Source of the DNA: CAYTLW01 sp964438735
Lineage (GTDB): Bacteria; Myxococcota_A; UBA9042
Assembly: GCA_964438735.1 (NCBI GenBank)
Contig: CAYTLW010000017.1
Coordinates: forward strand, 1-64,000
Length of the DNA stretch: 64,000 nucleotides
Reading direction: 5' to 3'
Position numbers and translations under genes: made by a program. The notes beneath the pieces are model-generated. The model was not told where the DNA came from. It saw only the letters and a program-made list of their open reading frames with translations, and ran no database searches. How positions within the stretch are numbered: the stretch's first letter is position 1; each line of letters begins with the position of its first letter. Of the stretch, positions 1 to 7,407 are shown piece by piece.

Positions 1-22
1 TGCAAGAGCGAGAGAAACCTGT

Positions 23-50
23 TTGATCTCGGCCCGATGTCCGATATAGT
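23..50 (+). promoter_or_regulatory. Sigma70-like promoter of the tRNA-Ala-like gene
   Basis: A -35 box TTGATC (23-28) and a -10 box TATAGT (45-50) are separated by 16 bases. The -10 matches the consensus at five of six positions and the -35 at four of six. Transcription would begin about 6-8 bases later, a few bases before the tRNA-like gene at 64. Together with the hairpin downstream this makes a self-contained single-gene unit. Confidence 0.5.
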
Positions 51-63
51 CGTGCCTACCCAT

Positions 64-138
64 GGGGCCGTAGCTCAGTTGGGAGAGCGGCTGGTTCGCA
101 ATCAGCAGGTCATGGGTTCGATTCCCTTCATTTCCACC
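64..138 (+). tRNA. tRNA-Ala(CGC)-like gene with defective acceptor stem
   Basis: The cloverleaf can be drawn: D stem 73-76/85-88, anticodon stem 90-94/102-106 with loop 95-101 and anticodon CGC at 97-99, T loop TTCGATT at 117-123. A G3-U70 pair, the alanine identity element, is present. However, the acceptor strands 64-70 and 129-135 pair at only five of seven positions, two of these being G-U, with mismatches at the fifth and sixth pairs. The T stem 112-116/124-128 also has one T-T mismatch. The 3' strand looks like it belongs to another tRNA. CC is encoded at 137-138 but is followed by T, not A. It could be a degenerate or chimeric gene, or an assembly error; the promoter and terminator look intact. 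Confidence 0.6.
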
Positions 139-145
139 TAAACGT

Positions 146-175
146 GGGCCCGCATCGCGGGCCCTCTGCGTTTTT
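146..175 (+). terminator. Rho-independent terminator after the tRNA-like gene
   Basis: A perfect 8-bp GC stem (146-153 with 157-164) closes a three-base loop and is followed by five T at 171-175. It lies just downstream of the tRNA-like gene and before the transporter gene, so it should end the tRNA transcript. Confidence 0.75.
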
Positions 176-241
176 AGCTGCGCCGCCACCAACCGCGCTC
201 ACCGCTGGCCACCCGCCCCTCCCTTCGCGTAGGGTCAGCGC

Positions 242-1504
242 ATGACGGAAGTGAGTCGCTTTTCTACCCAGCGCGCATGGCGAATGCGCGTGTTTGCGAG
301 CACGTGGTTGTGCTACGCCGGGCTCTACTTCTGTCGCAAGCCCTTCTTCATCACCAAGAGCGCCATCGGCCAGGACCTGGGATTCGACGCCCAGCAGCTC
401 GGTTGGATCGGCTTCGCCTACCTCTGCGCCTACACAGTGGGCCAGTTTTTGTCCGGCGCGGTCGGGCAGCGGATCGGCCCCAGGCGCCTGCTGCTGGGCG
501 GCATGGCCGTCTCGCTGATCGCCGGGATCAGCTTCGGATTCGTCGAAGCGCTGGCCGCGTTCGCGTTGTTGATGGTCGCCAACGGGCTGGGGCAGGCGAC
601 CGGCTGGAGCGGCTCTGTAGGCAACATGGCCAGCTGGTTCAGGCGCAGGGAGCGCGGCACGGTGATGGGCTTCTGGGCCACCTGCTACCAGGTGGGCGGC
701 GTCGGCGCCAACGTGCTCGCAGCCTGGGTGCTTGTCCGCTATGGCTACCGCTACGCGTTCTTTGCTGGCGCCCTGGTGCTGGCCTCGGTGGTGGTCTTCT
801 TCTTCTTCAACCAGGCCAACCGCCCCGAAGACAAGGGCCTGGAACCCATCGTCGTCGATGAGGACGATGGAGCGAGCGCGCAGGGGGGCTCGCCCGGCTG
901 GACACGGCAGACGTGGATCACGGTGCTGGTGGTCGGTGTCTTCTACTTCTTCGTCAAGTTCATCCGCTACGCGTTGTGGAGTTGGGCGCCATTCTTCCTG
1001 ACCCGCAACTTCGGCCAGGACGGCGACGACTCGGGCTACATCGCCACGCTCTTCGACGTCTTCGGTGTCGGCGGCGTGATCTTCGCCGGCTGGATCAGCG
1101 ATCGCTTGTTCAAGGGGCGGCGAGCCAAGGTCGCCTTTCTGATGTTGCTCGGAATGCTCGGGGCGACGGCCTGCCTGGCCACGGTTGGCGGCAACTCAGT
1201 GCCCATCTTTGCCGCGTGCATGGCCGCGACCGGGTTCATGCTCTACGGCCCGGACGCGTTGATGACCGGCGCCGGCGCCATGGATATCGGTTCCAGACGC
1301 GGCGCGATCCTGGCGGCCGGCATCATCAACGGCATGGGGTCGGTCGGCTCGGTGGTGCAGGAACCCTTGATCGGCTGGATGTACGCCACCGGTGGTGGCG
1401 AGCTGGGTCCCATCCTGTGGCTGCTGATGGGCGCGGCGGCCCTGGCCGCGGGCAGCCTGGGGGTGGTGCTCATCCGCAATCGAATGGGCCTGAGCGACGC
1501 CTGA
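242..1504 (+). CDS. MFS transporter, organophosphate:phosphate antiporter type (GlpT/UhpT-like)
   Basis: A 420-residue inner-membrane protein with about 12 hydrophobic segments, the usual length for a major facilitator. The N-terminal stretch RKPFFITKSAI (about residues 32-42) followed by LGWIGFAYLCAYTVGQF and RIGPRR resembles the organophosphate antiporter family, whose members exchange glycerol-3-phosphate or hexose phosphates for phosphate. Substrate cannot be read from the sequence. A glycerol-3-phosphate dehydrogenase gene lies 6 kb away, which fits glycerol-3-phosphate but is weak evidence. The gene follows a terminator and ends 17 bp from the convergent PhoU-like gene. Confident of the superfamily, less so of the substrate. 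Confidence 0.82.
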   Translation: MTEVSRFSTQRAWRMRVFASTWLCYAGLYFCRKPFFITKSAIGQDLGFDAQQLGWIGFAYLCAYTVGQFLSGAVGQRIGPRRLLLGGMAVSLIAGISFGFVEALAAFALLMVANGLGQATGWSGSVGNMASWFRRRERGTVMGFWATCYQVGGVGANVLAAWVLVRYGYRYAFFAGALVLASVVVFFFFNQANRPEDKGLEPIVVDEDDGASAQGGSPGWTRQTWITVLVVGVFYFFVKFIRYALWSWAPFFLTRNFGQDGDDSGYIATLFDVFGVGGVIFAGWISDRLFKGRRAKVAFLMLLGMLGATACLATVGGNSVPIFAACMAATGFMLYGPDALMTGAGAMDIGSRRGAILAAGIINGMGSVGSVVQEPLIGWMYATGGGELGPILWLLMGAAALAAGSLGVVLIRNRMGLSDA

Positions 1505-1521
1505 TCACCGCTCTGGGTGCA

Positions 1522-2202
1522 CTATCCCAGGCGATCGCTGAATTCGCGCTCGTCGAAGAAATCGACCTTGTGCAGGGGCATCACCACGGACGACAGGATG
1601 TTGACCAGGTGGGCGCCGATCCGCTTGTAGAAGCGGGTCAACAGGACCATGGAGATGGCCTCACTGGTGGACAGGTCGCTGCCGGCCAGCTTCACCACCA
1701 GGCGATCGCAGCGTTTGCCGGCGTTGCGGCCCACCTGCAGCAGCTCAGTCGCTCGGTCACGGTCCTGCTCCTCGATGATGATCGGCGCCTCGGCGAAGAG
1801 CTCCATGGCGACCTTGACGATCGCGGCCAGTTCGTCGCGCAGCGGCCCCACTGGCACTTCGGTACCGCCCAACTCACCCACCTCTGAGACATTCTTGATG
1901 TAGTCGCCAATGCGCTCGGCGTCCTTGGACAACATCATCAGCAGCAGGCCATAGACGGTGTGGGAGCTCTGGGTGGCCAGGTGGGCGACGGTCCGCTTCC
2001 GAATGCGGCGCTCCAACTTGTTCACCTTCACGTCCAACGCGTACACCTTGGAGCGATCATCCAGGGAGAGCGAATGGTCGAAGATGTGCGGCTCGACGAG
2101 TCGCGCCATCTCGTGCGTCGTCTTGAGCATCTCGATGAACGTCTGGCCGACGTTCGTCATGGCGTCTCCGCCACGAAAGATGTTGATCAGCTCCATCCAC
2201 AT
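1522..2202 (-). CDS. PhoU-like domain protein, partner of the Na/Pi cotransporter
   Basis: A 226-residue, mostly helical soluble protein. Segments such as LDDRSKVYALDVKVNKLERRI and MLSKDAERIGDYIKNVSEV fit the PhoU helical bundle, in which conserved Asp/Glu clusters bind metal. Only one PhoU repeat seems well preserved. A good ribosome binding site (GGAGG) precedes the ATG at 2202. It lies 30 bp downstream of the Na/Pi cotransporter on the same strand; such transporters are often fused to or paired with PhoU domains, so a regulatory role in phosphate uptake is likely. A true PhoU of the pst operon is less likely because no pst genes are present. Confidence 0.78.
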   Translation of the reverse strand: MWMELINIFRGGDAMTNVGQTFIEMLKTTHEMARLVEPHIFDHSLSLDDRSKVYALDVKVNKLERRIRKRTVAHLATQSSHTVYGLLLMMLSKDAERIGDYIKNVSEVGELGGTEVPVGPLRDELAAIVKVAMELFAEAPIIIEEQDRDRATELLQVGRNAGKRCDRLVVKLAGSDLSTSEAISMVLLTRFYKRIGAHLVNILSSVVMPLHKVDFFDEREFSDRLG

Positions 2203-2232
2203 GAGGGCCTCCGCTTGGCCGTCGGACTGGGC

Positions 2233-3251
2233 TCAATCGCCGCCCAGGGCGCGCGACAGGAAGAATATCACCGCGGGCGCACCGTAGAATACAGCCAGCA
2301 CGTAGCCGACAGCGACCTTTTTGGAGCGCGTTGCCACGACGGCGAGCTGCTCGGCCCCCCACAGGGGCAGCCTCCGAGTCGCCGGAGGCACGTACCACAA
2401 CAGGATCCCCGCCAGGTTGAATGTCAGGTGCACGATCGCGATCTGGCGCGCGGCCATGGCCGTGTCGCCTGAGGCGGCCATCGACGCCAGCATCGCGGTG
2501 ATGGTGGTGCCGATGTTGGCGCCGAGGGTGATGGGGAAGATCTGGGCCAGGGTGACGACACCCGCGCCGGCCAGCGGGACCAGCACGGAGGTGGTGATCG
2601 ACGAAGACTGCACCATGACGGTCAAGACGATGCCGACCAATAGGGCGACGGGGCCGCCGGCGCCCAGGAAGCGGTTCACGTACCGTTCCATGCGGGCCAG
2701 AACCAGGGTCTTCATGGTCTTCACGATCAGCGTCAGGGTGGCGAAGATGACCACCAGGCCCAAGATGCCCAACAGGATCGCCATCGNNNNNNNNNNNNNN
2801 NNNNNNNNNNNNNNNNNNNNNNNNNNNNNNNNNNNNNNNNNNNNNNNNNNNNNNNNNNNNNNNNNNNNNNNNNNNNNNNNNNNNNNGCGCTGGTCTGGGC
2901 CAGGGCGGCGATGGTGTTGGTGACCGTGGTGCCGATATTTGCGCCCATGATCATGGGCACCGCGGTGCTGACCTGGACCTCGCCGGAGGCCACCAGGCCG
3001 ACGATCAACGACGTGGTCACCGAAGAAGACTGCACCAGGGTGGTCGCGAGGATGCCGACCAGCAGCCCCAGTACGGGGTTCATGTCGGCGCTCATGTAGG
3101 CGTTCATCACGCCTGACCCGAGCCCCTTGATGCCCGAGGAGAGACAGCCGACGCCCACCAGGAAGAGGTAGAGCAACGCCAGCGTAAAGACGATGCTGCG
3201 AACGATCGCCGCCTTGCTGGGCAGTGTCGGATCGGCCGATGGCTCGGTCAA
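2233..3251 (-). CDS. Na+/phosphate cotransporter family protein (NptA-like), broken by assembly gap
   Basis: Two copies of the signature of this family are visible: QSSSVTTSLIVGLVASGEV with MGANIGTTVTNT upstream of the gap, and QSSSITTSVLVPLAGAGVV with LGANIGTTITAM downstream. These are the inverted-topology repeats of sodium-dependent phosphate transporters, so the protein sits in the inner membrane. The 100-N gap at 2787-2886 lies between them and the two halves are in different frames across it, as expected for a gap of unknown true length. I prefer a TTG start at 3251, just after a GGAGAAGG site; an ATG at 3392 would add 47 residues that do not look transmembrane. Followed by the PhoU-like gene. 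Confidence 0.8.
2787..2886. other. Scaffold gap (100 N)
   Basis: Exactly 100 undetermined bases, the conventional placeholder for a gap of unknown size. It interrupts the Na/Pi cotransporter gene and shifts its apparent frame, so the gene should not be called a pseudogene on this evidence. Confidence 0.97.
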
Positions 3252-3420
3252 ACGCCTTCTCCGGGTCTGGCTGGCGACCTGCGCTATCCGGTCAACGCCC
3301 TTGGGTTCAAGTCCTGTGGCTCCACGCCATCTGTCACAGTTGCTCGCCGCGCGCAAGTGTGCCCAGCAAGTGGCGTGCAGGGGATTGATCAACGCCTTGG
3401 GCGACGACGCTGTGCCGGCT

Positions 3421-4776
3421 TCAATCGATCGGATCGGTGACCGGCGTCGAGCGCGGCTTGGGAATCACCATGGGCTTGGGGGGGGCGGTCTGGATGTTCG
3501 GGGCCGGCGAGCCGGCGATGACCTGCGTGCGCCGCATTCCGACCCATACGATGACCGCGCAGACCGCCATGGTGACCAGCACGATGACCAGCTTGGCGAC
3601 GGTTACCTTGCGACCCACGCCGCGATGGTCGGCCAGGGCGCGACGCGTATCCAGCTCCGAGAGCGCGGCGTCCAGCCGTGCCTTGCGCACACGTTCGACC
3701 GAGGGACCCGGCGCATCGGTGGGAGCCGCATCTGCGCCCACGTTCGCGCCGGGCTGTGCACCAAGCACTGCAGAACGGCTGGACCGTCGACCGCGCGTCC
3801 TGCGCTCGTCGGCGGTCGCAAAACGGTCGGCATAGGATGTGGCGCCCGCGTAGGCCGCCAGTGGAATCAGCGGCGAGCCGATGGCCCAGGGGCCGCCACC
3901 CGCAGCCACGGAGATCCGTCGCCACTGGGGTTGCCCAAGCACGCTGGCCATCGCGGTCAGCAAATCGGAGGGCACACCCGATCGCAGCCATGCGTTGGCC
4001 GACAGACCCCTCAACAGCGGCTCGGCCAGGGTCGGAGCACAACGGGAGAGGTCGGCAACGGCAGCCGTACCAGGACCGTCGCGTGCGGCATGTCGGATCA
4101 GGAGAGGGGTAGCGCCGCCGTGCACGTGGCGGCCGAGCAGAGCCCAGGACATGATCGCGCACAATGAGTACACATCGCTTGCCGCCGCAGGCTCCATGCC
4201 GTTGGCCACCTCGGGCGCGATCACCTCGGCGGCGCCGAGGACCTGTTGCCAGGCGCTCTGCTCGGGCGCAGGCATGGGCTGTCCGGCCAGGAGCACGAGC
4301 GGCAGCAGGGCCACGTCATGGCAGCGCACCGCGGGCACCTGATCCAGCGCAGGTGGGCAAAGGTACAGGCGATCGGGGCTCAGGCTGCCCAGGATCAGTC
4401 CGTCCTTGTGGCATCGCTGCAGACAGGGCAGCAAGTCGGCGAAGAGCGCGGCGACCATGGCCTCGTTGAGCGGGCCATGCCCGGCCAGAACCTCCTCCAA
4501 AGTGCTGCCACGGGGCGCCTCTCTGTGCAGCTTGATCGCAGAGCCCCCGGCCGGACCGCTGGCGGTGCCGGCTGCCTCGTTCAAACCGAGGATGCAGGGC
4601 TCGCGCAGGTCGCGCCAACGGCGGGCAAGGGCCACCGCTGTCGATCCGTCGCCCGAGCCGACGAAGAGGGTCTGCACGACCTCTGGGGCGCTGCCGGGCC
4701 CCGCTTCGACCAGCGAGACCTGGCCCCAGTCCGTCACCTGAACGAGCCAATCGCTGCCGGCATCGCCAGGCCTCAC
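3421..4776 (-). CDS. Membrane-anchored Ser/Thr protein kinase homologue, probably a pseudokinase
   Basis: The 451-residue product follows the layout of a bacterial Ser/Thr kinase but lacks the catalytic signatures. The catalytic loop position (HRDLKPxN in active kinases) reads HKDGLILGSLSPDRLYL, with no catalytic Asp in place. No DFG is evident and no glycine-rich ATP loop is recognisable. The later landmarks remain: APEVANGM for the APE motif and DVYSLCAIMSWALLG for helix F. A hydrophobic segment near residues 395-417 should anchor it, with a short tail outside. The GTG start overlaps the stop of the aldolase gene (GTGA), so translation is probably coupled. It likely acts as a scaffold or sensor; the ligand is unknown. 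Confidence 0.68.
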   Translation of the reverse strand: MRPGDAGSDWLVQVTDWGQVSLVEAGPGSAPEVVQTLFVGSGDGSTAVALARRWRDLREPCILGLNEAAGTASGPAGGSAIKLHREAPRGSTLEEVLAGHGPLNEAMVAALFADLLPCLQRCHKDGLILGSLSPDRLYLCPPALDQVPAVRCHDVALLPLVLLAGQPMPAPEQSAWQQVLGAAEVIAPEVANGMEPAAASDVYSLCAIMSWALLGRHVHGGATPLLIRHAARDGPGTAAVADLSRCAPTLAEPLLRGLSANAWLRSGVPSDLLTAMASVLGQPQWRRISVAAGGGPWAIGSPLIPLAAYAGATSYADRFATADERRTRGRRSSRSAVLGAQPGANVGADAAPTDAPGPSVERVRKARLDAALSELDTRRALADHRGVGRKVTVAKLVIVLVTMAVCAVIVWVGMRRTQVIAGSPAPNIQTAPPKPMVIPKPRSTPVTDPID

Positions 4777-5546
4777 CGATCACCCCCGCGCAAGCGGGCG
4801 AGCACAGCCTCGATCAGACGCTCGTCGCGGGGCATCTCAGCGGAAGGAACGCCGGGCTCCAAGGGCGGACAGGCCTGGCCTTCGCGGCGCCAGGCTGGCG
4901 GATCATCGCCACGCGCCACCTCGTACAGACGCTCGACCTCGGCGGCGGGAATCTCCGGCGCCCCGCCCATCAGGCGGGCATAGCTGGCGATCCGTGCCGA
5001 GTGCTCCAGGGCGTCCAGGCGGATGAACGCCTGTTCCAGCGTCGTGCCCAAGGTGATGGAGCCGTGGCGCTCCATCAGAATGGCGTCGTAGCAGGCCAGG
5101 TAGGGCGCCAGGGTATCCGGCACATCGCCGGTCGTCGGTGTCGTATAGGGCGCCGTGGCCGCCTGTCCGAAAGCGAAGACCACCTCGGAGACGAGCACGT
5201 CGCTGAGCCGCCCGCCGGCCATGTTCAGGGCCAGCGCCATGGGCGGATGGGCGTGGATGACCGCGCGAATGTCCGGGCGCTGCCGATAGGCGGCCAGGTG
5301 CAATTGCAATTCACTGGACGGTCGACCGCTGCCCCGACTGCGACCCTCGAGATCGACGGCGACCATATCGCGGCCTTCCAGCCGGCCCTTATGACAGCCG
5401 CCGGGCGTGGCGACGATGCGTCGTTCGGAGACCCGAATACTGAGGTTGCCATCACCGGCGGCCCCAAGGCCTCGCTGCCAGATGTCGCGCGCGGTGCGTG
5501 CCAGGTCCAGTCGCGCGGCATGCTCGTCGACGAACGACCCCAGCAT
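4773..5546 (-). CDS. Class II aldolase/adducin family protein
   Basis: A 257-residue protein of the zinc-dependent class II aldolase family (L-fuculose-phosphate aldolase and relatives). HAHPP carries two of the metal-ligand histidines, and MERHGSITLG supplies the third. The early segment GDGNLSIRV matches the substrate phosphate-binding GxxGNxS region. I chose the ATG at 5546, which follows GGGAGAAG and begins after the stop of the upstream gene; an alternative start at 5627 would overlap that gene. Members cleave sugar phosphates to dihydroxyacetone phosphate and an aldehyde, or act as sugar epimerases or demethylthiolation enzymes. Its place in an operon with lipoproteins and a pseudokinase does not reveal the substrate. 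Confidence 0.8.
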   Translation of the reverse strand: MLGSFVDEHAARLDLARTARDIWQRGLGAAGDGNLSIRVSERRIVATPGGCHKGRLEGRDMVAVDLEGRSRGSGRPSSELQLHLAAYRQRPDIRAVIHAHPPMALALNMAGGRLSDVLVSEVVFAFGQAATAPYTTPTTGDVPDTLAPYLACYDAILMERHGSITLGTTLEQAFIRLDALEHSARIASYARLMGGAPEIPAAEVERLYEVARGDDPPAWRREGQACPPLEPGVPSAEMPRDERLIEAVLARLRGGDR

Positions 5547-5566
5547 CTTCTCTCCCGGGCCGCGAC

Positions 5567-5998
5567 CTAGCGCGCGCGGTCGACCTTGCGGCGTTTGCCC
5601 GTAAACGACAGGGCATCGATCTTCCACGTGCCTTCGACCTTGACCAGACGCAGGTCATAGGCCGTGCGATTGCCGCGATCGCCGGACCGCTTCAACGTCA
5701 ACCAGCACTCGTCATCACCCACATCCACCGACTCTACGTTCTCGGTGACGAGATAGTAGTAGGGATGGCTGTTGGTCCGCGGATCCATGCCACGGGCCAG
5801 GGCCAGCAATCCCGACACCAGCGGGCGGGACTCCTCGGTGAAGCCATCCAGGAAGAGCTCGTCGTCACCCAACATGGCCGCCGAGACGGTGCGCAGGTAG
5901 GACTTGGAGGGGTCCTCTACGTGCAAGAAGCGCATATAGAGAAAGACCGCTCCAGCGATGAGGACGAGCAGCAACAGGATGATGATGATCTTCTTCAT
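5567..5998 (-). CDS. Small single-pass membrane protein, DUF4878-like
   Basis: The product begins MKKIIIILLLL, a 20-residue hydrophobic anchor, followed by about 120 residues outside the membrane. The C-terminal half ends with GTWKIDALSF, a pattern seen in small NTF2-like/DUF4878 domains whose last strands read G-x-W-x-I-D. The upstream neighbour has a matching ending (GKWRIDLLEM), so the two may be diverged duplicates. I prefer the ATG at 5998; the longer frame to 6076 would overlap the upstream gene. Second gene of a leftward operon with a lipoprotein before it and the aldolase after it. Function unknown. Confidence 0.65.
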   Translation of the reverse strand: MKKIIIILLLLVLIAGAVFLYMRFLHVEDPSKSYLRTVSAAMLGDDELFLDGFTEESRPLVSGLLALARGMDPRTNSHPYYYLVTENVESVDVGDDECWLTLKRSGDRGNRTAYDLRLVKVEGTWKIDALSFTGKRRKVDRAR

Positions 5999-6012
5999 GC
6001 GCTCGACCGCTC

Positions 6013-6465
6013 TCAGGGCTCCATGGGGGCCATCTCGCTTTGCAACTCGGACATCTCGAGCAGATCTATGCGCCATTTCCCGCGGACCAGGCGCATGATC
6101 ACCGGCTGTCGTGCCGACCCCTTCTTGGCCATGACCGTGCAGAGTTGACCGTCGATCACGGGCTCCTCGAGCGCCCCTTTGGGCAGAAGGGACTTCGTCG
6201 GACGCCCAGAGCGCAGCACCTTGAACGCGCGGCCGGATTTCTTGCCGACTTGCTCCGCGTTGCGCAGGAAGTCCGCCGATCGGGGCGTGAGCAGAGCCAG
6301 GAAGGTGTCATTATCCTTCTGCTTCAGAGCGTCTCGAGCGGCCTCGATGACGACCTGGGGCTCCTCCCGACAGCCAGCGGTGGACGCCGCCAGGGCCAGG
6401 GCGATCAAAGCAGCCAGGGGGAGGCCAGGGGTGCGCTGCCGGCTGTGGTTGCCCAAGGATCGCAT
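6013..6465 (-). CDS. Putative lipoprotein, DUF4878/NTF2-like
   Basis: 150 residues with a basic N-terminus, a hydrophobic core and the lipobox STAGC, so it should be lipidated and exported. The mature part has an Ala/Lys-rich start (VIEAARDALKQKDNDTFLALL) typical of small domains that begin with a helix describing how much is spent or accumulated, and ends GKWRIDLLEM. This matches the ending of the next gene, 14 bp downstream. First gene of a four-gene leftward operon ending with the pseudokinase. No enzyme motif is visible; a structural or ligand-binding role outside the inner membrane is the most that can be inferred. Confidence 0.68.
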   Translation of the reverse strand: MRSLGNHSRQRTPGLPLAALIALALAASTAGCREEPQVVIEAARDALKQKDNDTFLALLTPRSADFLRNAEQVGKKSGRAFKVLRSGRPTKSLLPKGALEEPVIDGQLCTVMAKKGSARQPVIMRLVRGKWRIDLLEMSELQSEMAPMEP

Positions 6466-6672
6466 GGTTGCTGCGTGGCACGACCTGCAGCGGTAGTCAA
6501 GCCGGAGCCAGGAACGCGTGCGGTGTGACGTGGGCCTTGCGATGCGCTCACTTCGGTGCTACGGCTCGGCCAAGCACAGTCAGGCGGGAGCCGGCGCATC
6601 TCTGGCACCCTGCCGGCGAGCCTTGCGGGGGTTGACGTGGGACCGAGTCTCGAAGTCCGATCGGGCAACGGG

Positions 6673-7380
6673 GTGAGCGGCGGTGACGTGGAGCGTCAGC
6701 CGGCGAGATTTGTGGCAATCGCAGGCAATATCGGCGCCGGCAAGTCGACGATGACGGCCTTTCTCGAGTCGCGATTTGGCATCCAGCCTTTTTACGAACC
6801 CAACGACGCCAACCCGTACCTGGGCGACTTCTACGGCGATATGGAACGCTTCGCCTTCCACAGCCAGATGTACTTCCTGGCGGCCAAGTTCCGCGCCCAC
6901 CTGCAGCTGAAGAAGGCGCTCGAAGACAACCCGATGGCGGTCTTCGTACAGGATCGCACCATCTACGAAGACGCGGAGATCTTCTGCAATACGCTGCGCA
7001 GCAAGCGCATCATGTCGGTGCGGGATCACCGGGTCTACATGGAGATGTACGAGGCAATTCGGGAGACTTTGCCGCGGCCGGACCTGCTGATCTACCTGCG
7101 CTGCAGCCTCAGAGGCATCCGCCGGCGGATCAAGGCTCGCGGCCGTCCCGAGGAGCAGGAGCTCGACAGCAGCTACCTCAAGAAGCTCCACCAAGCCTAC
7201 GAGAAGTGGCACGAGCGCTACGATCTGGGTCCGACCATGGTCATCGAGACCGAGCGCCTGCACTACCTCGACAACCTCTTCGATCACACCGCCCTGACGA
7301 GCGCGCTGGAGCGCCTGTTGGGACCGGAGGGTGGCAAATCACCGCCCGCAGTGCCGCGGGGATCCAGCCCGCCGAGCTGA
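6673..7380 (+). CDS. Deoxynucleoside kinase family protein
   Basis: The P-loop GNIGAGKST lies close to the N-terminus. VQDRTIYEDAEIF holds the D-R-T/S motif that contacts the sugar, and RIKARGRPEEQ is the LID with several arginines that bind ATP phosphates. Together these identify a deoxyadenosine/deoxyguanosine kinase-type enzyme that phosphorylates deoxynucleosides for salvage in the cytoplasm. About 235 residues is normal. The frame is open from an ATG at 6556, but the added 39 residues are low in conserved character; a GTG at 6673 or 6688 gives the usual short lead before the P-loop. Divergent from the lipoprotein operon; the 207-base space between them shows no convincing promoter. Confidence 0.85.
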   Translation: MSGGDVERQPARFVAIAGNIGAGKSTMTAFLESRFGIQPFYEPNDANPYLGDFYGDMERFAFHSQMYFLAAKFRAHLQLKKALEDNPMAVFVQDRTIYEDAEIFCNTLRSKRIMSVRDHRVYMEMYEAIRETLPRPDLLIYLRCSLRGIRRRIKARGRPEEQELDSSYLKKLHQAYEKWHERYDLGPTMVIETERLHYLDNLFDHTALTSALERLLGPEGGKSPPAVPRGSSPPS

Positions 7381-7407
7381 TCGCTGTCCCTGCCCCTCGA
7401 GGCCGAC

